This document shows, piece after piece, positions 17,138 to 23,188 of a stretch of DNA of 64,000 bases. Positions within the stretch are counted from its first letter, which is position 1. Each line of letters opens with the position of its first letter. This stretch comes from Caballeronia concitans. Lineage in GTDB: Bacteria; Pseudomonadota; Gammaproteobacteria; Burkholderiales; Burkholderiaceae. The notes beneath the pieces were generated by a model. That model worked only from the letters and a program-made list of their open reading frames with translations. It had not been told where the DNA came from and ran no database searches. Location: the NCBI RefSeq assembly GCF_001544615.1, contig NZ_FCNV02000003.1, positions 186,001-250,000 on the forward strand, written 5' to 3'. The position numbers were made by a program, and so were the translations under genes.

Positions 17138-17205
17138 ATTGTCCGTGTTTCGATGTGAGCGCGCGCGATGCACGCCTGATCCATTGCCGCCGACGCCGTT
17201 GCCGG
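17131..17205 (-). promoter_or_regulatory. ANTAR-type twin hexaloop antiterminator, cobA leader
   Basis: Two stems with six-base loops. P1 (17205-17190): CCGGC-AACGGC-GTCGG. P2 (17144-17131): GGAC-AATGGC-GTCC. Both loops carry A at position 1 and G at position 4, the ANTAR hexaloop signature. P2 uses the GGCGTCC that otherwise starts the terminator. The 45-base spacing between stems is longer than the short linkers I recall for described examples but matches the narK side (43). Expected ligand: NasT, encoded two genes away. Confidence 0.82.
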
Positions 17206-17220
17206 TGACGTGTTGTTCGA

Positions 17221-17236
17221 TGCAATAAGCGGGCCA
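17221..17236 (-). promoter_or_regulatory. Sigma-54 promoter of the cobA(-nasT-nasS) unit
   Basis: On the minus strand TGGCCC-GCTTA-TTGCA fits the sigma-54 consensus TGGCAC-N5-TTGCA at all but one position, with GG and GC at exact -24/-12 spacing. The predicted start is about 17210, five bases before the P1 stem of the antiterminator. Confidence 0.82.
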
Positions 17237-17280
17237 TTTCAACGCGATAAGGCTTCGCCATACGTTGCTCGCTTAACGAA

Positions 17281-17295
17281 GCACTAGCGAAGTGC
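17281..17295. promoter_or_regulatory. Candidate NtrC site 1
   Basis: GCAC-N7-GTGC (GCACTAGCGAAGTGC), the dyad core of the NtrC consensus TGCACCNNNNTGGTGCA. It lies about 78 bases upstream of the predicted cobA-side start, in the normal enhancer range. Confidence 0.5.
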
Positions 17296-17389
17296 GCGGC
17301 GGCACTTGCACGGCCCGTGCGTGCCTTCATCGAGTGAATGATGGGGCGGGCTAACCAGATCGTACATTTCGGCACGATGAAAGACGCCC

Positions 17390-17425
17390 GCACGTGATCA
17401 GTGCTGCGTCGCACCATGCTTGTGC
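17390..17425. promoter_or_regulatory. Tandem candidate NtrC sites 2 and 3
   Basis: Two GCAC-N7-GTGC dyads, at 17390-17404 (GCACGTGATCAGTGC) and 17411-17425 (GCACCATGCTTGTGC). Their centres are 21 bases apart, two helical turns, as for cooperative NtrC pairs. They sit about 135-155 bases upstream of the narK-side start and about 190-210 from the cobA-side start, so one enhancer could serve both divergent sigma-54 promoters. Confidence 0.65.
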
Positions 17426-17525
17426 CGGCCCGCATCACGACGCAGCGTTCACGCGATGCCCGCAAGCAGTGCACGCATCTCGCAAAGCCTTGCTCCACAA
17501 GGCTTAACGGCCGATGACATTCGCA

Positions 17526-17541
17526 TGGCATAGCCCTTGCC
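17526..17541 (+). promoter_or_regulatory. Sigma-54 promoter of the narK-nirBD-nasA operon
   Basis: TGGCAT-AGCCC-TTGCC fits the sigma-54 consensus with invariant GG (-24) and GC (-12) at correct spacing. The predicted start is about 17552, four bases before the first antiterminator stem, mirroring the divergent side. Confidence 0.82.
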
Positions 17542-17555
17542 TTTAGTCGTGCCAT

Positions 17556-17630
17556 CGGATCAACGGCGATCCGTCCTGAACACAGCGCCCCGGCTCGAAC
17601 GAGTCAGACGGGCATCGGACAACGGCGTCC
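17556..17630 (+). promoter_or_regulatory. ANTAR-type twin hexaloop antiterminator, narK leader
   Basis: P1 (17556-17573): CGGATC-AACGGC-GATCCG, a six-pair stem. P2 (17617-17630): GGAC-AACGGC-GTCC, a four-pair stem. Both loops are AACGGC, with A1 and G4. Between them GGCTC-GAAC-GAGTC (17592-17605) can form a small extra stem. P2 shares GGCGTCC with the terminator's 5' arm, so NasT binding to P1/P2 would block terminator formation. Confidence 0.87.
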
Positions 17631-17677
17631 CCCGCATCTGGCTTAATCGGCTGGATGCGTGGGACGCCTTTCTTTTT
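17624..17677 (+). terminator. Intrinsic terminator directly before narK
   Basis: GGCGTCCC-C-CGCATC (17624-17638) pairs with GATGCG-T-GGGACGCC (17654-17668), 14 pairs with one mismatch, followed by TTTCTTTTT (17669-17677). The narK ATG is only 12 bases further on. A textbook attenuator in the leader. Confidence 0.92.
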
Positions 17678-17688
17678 GCGGAAAGAGA

Positions 17689-19014
17689 ATGGACAAAGCC
17701 ACCCGGATCGATCTCTTCAGCATGCGCAGTGCGCCGATGCGCGCCTTCCATCTCACATGGATGGCGTTTTTCGTGTGCTTCTTCGCGTGGTTCGCGTGCG
17801 CGCCGCTGATGCCGCTCATCAAGCGCGAATACGGCCTCAACGCGGATCAGATCGCCAACATCAACATCGCGGCTGTGGCCGTGACTATTCTCGTGCGACT
17901 CGTCATCGGTCCGATGTGCGACCGCTTCGGTCCGCGCAAGGTCTATAGCGCGCTCCTCCTCGCGGGCGCGGTGCCGGTGATCGGCGCGGCGCTTTCCACC
18001 GGCTACGAGAGCTTCCTGTGGTGCCGTCTCGCGATCGGCGCGATCGGCGCGAGCTTCGTCATCACGCAGTACCACACCTCGGTGATGTTCGCGCCGAACG
18101 TCGTCGGCACCGCGAATGCGACGACCGCCGGATGGGGCAACGCAGGCGCGGGCGCGGCGCAAGCCATCGTGCCCTTGCTCGTTGCGGCAGCGATCGCATT
18201 GGGCGCGGGCGAAGCATCGGCATGGCGTATCGCGCTGATCGTGCCGGGCATCGTCATGCCGGTCATGGCCTTCTTCTACTGGCGTTATACGCAGGACTGC
18301 CCGCAAGGCGACTTCTCGCAGTTGCGGCGCGCGGGCATTGCCATCGACGGCGGCAAGAAAGGCGGCTGGGACAGCTTCGTGACCGCGTGCGCGAACTATC
18401 GCGTGTGGATGCTCTTCGTGACCTATGGCGCGTGCTTCGGCGTCGAAGTGTTCATTCATAACATCGCGGCCGTGTACTACGTCGATCACTTCAAGCTCAC
18501 GCTCGGCGAAGCTGGCATGGCAGCGGGCAGCTTCGGCCTCCTCGCACTGTTCGCCCGTGCGCTCGGCGGCTGGCTCTCCGATAAAGCCGCTGCCAAACGC
18601 GGTCTCGACATTCGCGCGACGTTGCTCTTCGCGTTGATCGCGGGCGAAGGCATCGGGCTCTATGCATTCGCGCATGCGGGCAGCGCGGCGCTTGCCGTCA
18701 TCGCGATGCTCGCCTTCGGTCTCTTCACGCACATGGCATGCGGCGCGACGTATGCGCTCGTGCCGTTCATCGATCGCAAGGCGCTCGGTGGCGTGGCGGG
18801 CGTGATCGGCGCGGGCGGCAACGTGGGCGCGGTCGCCGCGGGCTTCCTGATGAAAGGCGTCGGCGACGTGCAGCAGACGCTCTCGCTGCTCGGCGTGATG
18901 GTCGCCGGTTCCGCGCTTTGCGCGCTCGCCGTGCGCTTCTCGCCGGAACACAAGGCGCGCGAAGCCGCGCTGCGCGAAAGCGCGCTTGCAGTCAACAACG
19001 GCGTCGCCAACTGA
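17689..19014 (+). CDS. narK: Nitrate/nitrite transporter, NarK/NasA family
   Basis: A 441-residue, 12-helix major facilitator protein of the nitrate-nitrite porter family. The two glycine-rich nitrate signatures are visible: AGWGNAGAGAAQAIVPLL in helix 5 and GAGGNVGAVAAGFL in helix 11. Substrate arginines are expected in ITQYHTSVMF-type segments and were not individually verified. It is the first gene of an assimilatory operon with nirB, so it most likely imports nitrate from outside for assimilation. ATG 17689 follows GGAAAGAG, which begins right after the terminator T-tract. Expression should need sigma-54 initiation and NasT antitermination. Confidence 0.92.
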   Translation: MDKATRIDLFSMRSAPMRAFHLTWMAFFVCFFAWFACAPLMPLIKREYGLNADQIANINIAAVAVTILVRLVIGPMCDRFGPRKVYSALLLAGAVPVIGAALSTGYESFLWCRLAIGAIGASFVITQYHTSVMFAPNVVGTANATTAGWGNAGAGAAQAIVPLLVAAAIALGAGEASAWRIALIVPGIVMPVMAFFYWRYTQDCPQGDFSQLRRAGIAIDGGKKGGWDSFVTACANYRVWMLFVTYGACFGVEVFIHNIAAVYYVDHFKLTLGEAGMAAGSFGLLALFARALGGWLSDKAAAKRGLDIRATLLFALIAGEGIGLYAFAHAGSAALAVIAMLAFGLFTHMACGATYALVPFIDRKALGGVAGVIGAGGNVGAVAAGFLMKGVGDVQQTLSLLGVMVAGSALCALAVRFSPEHKAREAALRESALAVNNGVAN

Positions 19015-19028
19015 GGAAAGGTCCAGTC

Positions 19029-21569
19029 ATGAAAATCGTCGTCATCGGCCACGGCATGGTCGGCCACAAGTTCCTCGAATGTCTCGCCGAAAGCGGCAAC
19101 GATGCGCTGCAAGTCACGGTCGTTTGCGAAGAACCGCGCGCCGCGTACGATCGCGTGCATCTGTCGGAGTTCTTTGCGGGCAAGTCCGCGGACGATCTTT
19201 CGCTCGTCGAAGAAGGCTTCTTCGAGCGTTCGGGTTATGCGTTGAAGCTCAACGCGAAGGCCACGTCGATCGATCGCGTGGCGCGCACGGTCACGGTATC
19301 GACGGGCGAAACGCTCGCCTATGACAAGCTCGTGATCGCAACGGGTTCGTATCCGTTCGTGCCGCCCGTCGAAGGACGGGACCGCGAAGGCTGCTTCGTG
19401 TATCGCACGATAGAAGATCTCGAAGCGATGCAAGCCTTCGGCGCACGCGCGAAGACGGGCACGGTGGTCGGCGGCGGATTGCTCGGCCTCGAAGCCGCGA
19501 AGGCGCTGCGCGACATGGGCCTTGTCACGCATGTCGTCGAATTCGCGCCGCGTCTCATGGCCGTGCAAGTCGATGAAGGTGGCGGGCGCGTATTGCGCAG
19601 CAAGATCGAAGAACTCGGCGTGACGGTGCATGTGAATCGCAATACGCTCGCTATCGTCGATGGCGAGGGCGCGGTGAATCGCATGAATTTCGCGGACGGC
19701 GCGCATCTCGACACAGACATGATCGTGTTCTCGGCGGGCATTCGTCCGCGCGACGATATCGCGCGTGAAGCGGGTATCGAGATCGGTCCGCGCGGCGGTA
19801 TCGTCATCGACGATGCCTGCCGCACCAGCGATGCCGACATCTATGCCATCGGCGAATGCGCGTTGTGGAAAGGGCAATTGTTCGGCCTCGTTGCGCCGGG
19901 CTACGACATGGCGCGTATCGTCGCGAAGCAGTTGACAGGCGAGCAGGCCGCGTTCGCGGGCGCCGACATGAGCACGAAACTCAAGCTGATGGGCGTGGAC
20001 GTGGCGAGTATCGGCGATGCGCACGGCAAGACGCCGGGCAGCCGTTCGTATCAGTTCAGCGACGAGCGCAAGCAGGTCTACAAGAAGCTCGTCGTATCCG
20101 ATTGCGGCAAGTATCTGCTGGGCGCCGTGATGGTCGGCGATGCAGCCGAATACGGCACGCTATTGCAGATGATGCTGAACAGGATCGAGCTGCCCGAAGC
20201 GCCCGAATTCCTGATTCTTCCGCAAAGCGATGGCAAGGCGAAGCCCGCGCTCGGCGTCGAAGCATTGCCCGATGCCGCGCAAATCTGCTCTTGCAACAAC
20301 GTCAGCAAGGCCGAAATCTGCGCAGCGGTATGCGCGGGCGCGACGAGCATCGGTGCGTTGAAGAGCGCATGCAAGGCGGGCGCAACGTGCGGCGGCTGCG
20401 TGCCGCTCGTCACGCAAGTGATGAAGTCGGAGATGCAGCGTCAGGGCATGGCCGTGAACAATCATCTCTGCGAGCACTTCCCGTATTCGCGTCAGGAGCT
20501 GTATCACATCGCGCGCGTGGAAGGGCATCGCACGTTCGGATCGTTGCTCGCGAAGCACGGCAAGGGACTGGGCTGCGATATCTGCAAGCCGGCCGTCGCG
20601 AACATTCTCGCTTCATGCTGGAACGAATTCGTGTTGAAGAAGGAACACGCGAGCCTTCAGGATTCGAACGACTACTACCTCGCCAACATTCAGCGCGACG
20701 GCACGTACTCGGTCGTGCCGCGCATGCCCGGCGGCGAAGTGACGCCCGATGGTCTTATCGCGGTCGGACAGATCGCGAAGAAATACGGCCTTTATACGAA
20801 GATCACCGGCGGTCAGCGTGTCGACATGTTCGGCGCGCGCGTCGAGCAATTGCCGCTCATCTGGGAAGAGCTGATTGCAGCGGGTTTCGAATCGGGGCAT
20901 GCATATGGCAAGGCGCTGCGCACGGTGAAGTCGTGTGTGGGTTCCACGTGGTGCCGCTATGGTGTCGGCGATTCTGTCGGGCTCGCGGTGGAACTGGAGA
21001 ACCGCTACAAAGGCCTGCGCACGCCGCACAAGATCAAGTTCGGCGTATCGGGCTGCACGCGCGAATGCGCCGAAGCGCAAGGCAAGGACATCGGCATCAT
21101 CGCGACGGAAAAGGGCTGGAATCTCTATGTCTGCGGCAACGGCGGCATGAAGCCGCGTCATGCGGAACTGCTCGCATCCGATCTCGATCAGGCCACGCTC
21201 GTGCGCTTCATCGACCGCTTTCTGATGTTCTATGTGCGCACGGCGGATCGTCTTCAGCGCACGAGCGTATGGCGCGACAACCTCGAAGGCGGCCTCGATT
21301 ATCTGATCGATGTCGTCGTGAACGACAAGCTCGATATCGCCGCCGAGCTCGAAGCCGAGATGCAGCATGTGGTCGACAGCTACGAGGACGAGTGGAAGAA
21401 GGCCGTCACCGACCCCGACACGCGCAAGCGCTTCCGTCACTTCGTGAACAGCGAACGGAGCGATGAAAACGTGCGCTTCGTCGAAGAGCGCGGCCAGATT
21501 CGTCCCGCGACGCTCGAAGAACGCACGATGAAACGCATCGATATTCCCGTTACCGTTGAAACCGTCTGA
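19029..21569 (+). CDS. nirB: Assimilatory NADH-nitrite reductase, large subunit
   Basis: An 846-residue siroheme enzyme that reduces nitrite to ammonia in the cytosol. Residues 1-400 form an FAD/NAD(P)H module (KIVVIGHGMVGHKFLECLAE; GGGLLGLEAAKAL). About 415-480 carry a BFD-type [2Fe-2S] centre with CSCNNVSKAEIC and CGGC. The C-terminal half is the sulfite/nitrite reductase core, with 4Fe-4S/siroheme cysteines in SCVGSTWC... and SGCTRECAEAQ. Length is typical. ATG 19029 follows GAGGAAAGG, 14 bases after narK. Works with NirD, encoded next. Confidence 0.97.
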   Translation: MKIVVIGHGMVGHKFLECLAESGNDALQVTVVCEEPRAAYDRVHLSEFFAGKSADDLSLVEEGFFERSGYALKLNAKATSIDRVARTVTVSTGETLAYDKLVIATGSYPFVPPVEGRDREGCFVYRTIEDLEAMQAFGARAKTGTVVGGGLLGLEAAKALRDMGLVTHVVEFAPRLMAVQVDEGGGRVLRSKIEELGVTVHVNRNTLAIVDGEGAVNRMNFADGAHLDTDMIVFSAGIRPRDDIAREAGIEIGPRGGIVIDDACRTSDADIYAIGECALWKGQLFGLVAPGYDMARIVAKQLTGEQAAFAGADMSTKLKLMGVDVASIGDAHGKTPGSRSYQFSDERKQVYKKLVVSDCGKYLLGAVMVGDAAEYGTLLQMMLNRIELPEAPEFLILPQSDGKAKPALGVEALPDAAQICSCNNVSKAEICAAVCAGATSIGALKSACKAGATCGGCVPLVTQVMKSEMQRQGMAVNNHLCEHFPYSRQELYHIARVEGHRTFGSLLAKHGKGLGCDICKPAVANILASCWNEFVLKKEHASLQDSNDYYLANIQRDGTYSVVPRMPGGEVTPDGLIAVGQIAKKYGLYTKITGGQRVDMFGARVEQLPLIWEELIAAGFESGHAYGKALRTVKSCVGSTWCRYGVGDSVGLAVELENRYKGLRTPHKIKFGVSGCTRECAEAQGKDIGIIATEKGWNLYVCGNGGMKPRHAELLASDLDQATLVRFIDRFLMFYVRTADRLQRTSVWRDNLEGGLDYLIDVVVNDKLDIAAELEAEMQHVVDSYEDEWKKAVTDPDTRKRFRHFVNSERSDENVRFVEERGQIRPATLEERTMKRIDIPVTVETV

Positions 21570-21585
21570 ACGAGAGGAACACGCC

Positions 21586-21930
21586 ATGAACGACCGCATC
21601 GAAAAGGACTGGACGCCCATTTGCGCACTCGACGAAATCGTGCCCGACACGGGCGTCTGCGCGCTCGTCAACGGCGCGCAAGTGGCCGTGTTTCACGTCG
21701 CGGGCGAATCGTCGTCCGTGTATGCCATCGACAACTTCGATCCGCACTCGCAAGCGGCGGTGCTCTCGCGCGGCATCGTCGGCAGTCTGGGCGAGCGCAT
21801 CGTCGTGGCGTCGCCCATCTACAAGCAGCACTTCGATCTGCGCACGGGCGAATGCCTCGAAGCGCCCGAGCGTTCGGTGAACGCGTATCGCACGCGCGTC
21901 GCGGGCGGCAAGGTTTGGATCGCGGCATGA
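21586..21930 (+). CDS. nirD: Nitrite reductase small subunit
   Basis: A 114-residue protein with a Rieske-type fold (ALVNGAQVAVFHVAGESSSVYA). It lacks the Cys/His ligands of a true Rieske cluster, as is normal for NirD. Forms the NADH-nitrite reductase with NirB. ATG 21586 has GAGAGG upstream. Its TGA overlaps the ATG of the FAD oxidoreductase gene (ATGA), so the two should be translationally coupled. Confidence 0.95.
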   Translation: MNDRIEKDWTPICALDEIVPDTGVCALVNGAQVAVFHVAGESSSVYAIDNFDPHSQAAVLSRGIVGSLGERIVVASPIYKQHFDLRTGECLEAPERSVNAYRTRVAGGKVWIAA

Positions 21931-23183
21931 AGACCGAATACGCGGTTGCGGCTGCGGCGGGCGTGGTGGCGCGTCAGCGGCTCGTGGTCATCGGCAACGG
22001 CATGGCGGGCATGCGCACCGTCGAAGAGTTGCTGAAGATCGCGCCCGAGCTGTACGAGATCACCGTGTTCGGCGCGGAGCCGCATGGCAACTACAACCGC
22101 ATCCTGCTCTCGCCGGTGCTCGCAGGCGAGAAGAGCATGGACGACATCATCATCAATACGCGCGAATGGTATGCCGCGAACGGCATCACGCTGCATGCGG
22201 GCGATGCGGTCGTCGAGATCGATCGCGCGCGGCGTATCGTGCGATCGGAGAAGGGCGTCGAGGCGCGTTATGACCGGCTGCTGATTGCGACCGGCTCGAA
22301 TCCGTTCGTCATTCCGGTGCCTGGATCGAATCTGCCCGGTGTGATCGCCTTCAGGGATATTCAGGATGTCGAATCGATGCTGAATGCCGCGCGAGATCAT
22401 CGTCATGCGGTGATCATCGGCGGCGGATTGCTCGGCCTCGAAGCGGCGAACGGCCTGCAACGGCAGGGCATGTCGGTGACGGTGGTGCACGCGAGCGACA
22501 GCCTGATGGATCGCCAGCTCGATGCGAGCGCATCGGCGTTGCTCAAGCGGTCGCTCGAAGCAAAGGGCCTGCGTTTCGCGATGGCCGCGCAGACCACGGA
22601 GATCGTCGGCGACGATCGCGTTCGCGCGGTGCGCTTCGCCGATGGCACGCAGATCGACGCGGACCTCGTCGTGATGACGGCGGGCGTGCGCCCGAACATC
22701 GCGCTTGCGAAGGCGGCGGGGCTTTATTGCGAGCGCGCGATCGTCGTCGACGACACGCTCCAGACTTTCGATCCGCGCGTGTATGCAGTGGGCGAATGCG
22801 TGCAGCATCGTTCGGCCACGTTCGGTCTCGTTGCGCCGATCTGGGATCAGGCGCGCGTGGCGGGCGCGCATCTCGCGGGCGCTGGGCATCGGCGTTATGT
22901 GCAGCGCGCGACGGCAACGAAGCTCAAGGTCACCGGCGTGGACCTCTATTCCGCGGGCGATTTCGTCGGCGGCGACGATAGCGAAGACCTCGTGCTGCGC
23001 GATCCGCGTCGCGGCGTTTATAAGCGTGTCGTGCTGCAAGCGGGACGCGTGATCGGCGCGGTGCTTTATGGCGACGTCAAAGACGGCGCGTGGTACTTCG
23101 ATCTCATTCAGAGCCGCACGGATGTATCGCATCTGCGCGGGCGTTTGTTGTTCGGCAAGACGCTTTGCGAAGCGGGCGCATAG
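21927..23183 (+). CDS. FAD/NAD(P)-dependent oxidoreductase, likely nitrate reductase electron-transfer subunit
   Basis: A 418-residue flavoprotein with an FAD motif in RLVVIGNGMAGMRTVEELLK, a NAD(P)H motif in VIIGGGLLGLEAANGL and the C-terminal FAD element DDTLQTFDPRVYAVGEC. It resembles the N-terminal module of NirB and stand-alone NasB-type reductases, but has no BFD iron-sulfur or siroheme part. Its place between nirD and the nitrate reductase gene (5 bases apart) suggests it passes electrons from NAD(P)H to that enzyme, whose C-terminus carries the missing BFD-type centre. Role inferred from context. Confidence 0.85.
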   Translation: MKTEYAVAAAAGVVARQRLVVIGNGMAGMRTVEELLKIAPELYEITVFGAEPHGNYNRILLSPVLAGEKSMDDIIINTREWYAANGITLHAGDAVVEIDRARRIVRSEKGVEARYDRLLIATGSNPFVIPVPGSNLPGVIAFRDIQDVESMLNAARDHRHAVIIGGGLLGLEAANGLQRQGMSVTVVHASDSLMDRQLDASASALLKRSLEAKGLRFAMAAQTTEIVGDDRVRAVRFADGTQIDADLVVMTAGVRPNIALAKAAGLYCERAIVVDDTLQTFDPRVYAVGECVQHRSATFGLVAPIWDQARVAGAHLAGAGHRRYVQRATATKLKVTGVDLYSAGDFVGGDDSEDLVLRDPRRGVYKRVVLQAGRVIGAVLYGDVKDGAWYFDLIQSRTDVSHLRGRLLFGKTLCEAGA

Positions 23184-23188
23184 ACGGC

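Noticed and set aside
17308-17320. Palindrome GCAC-GGCCC-GTGC as a further NtrC site
   Set aside because: The half-sites are correct but the spacing is five rather than seven, so it does not fit the NtrC consensus.
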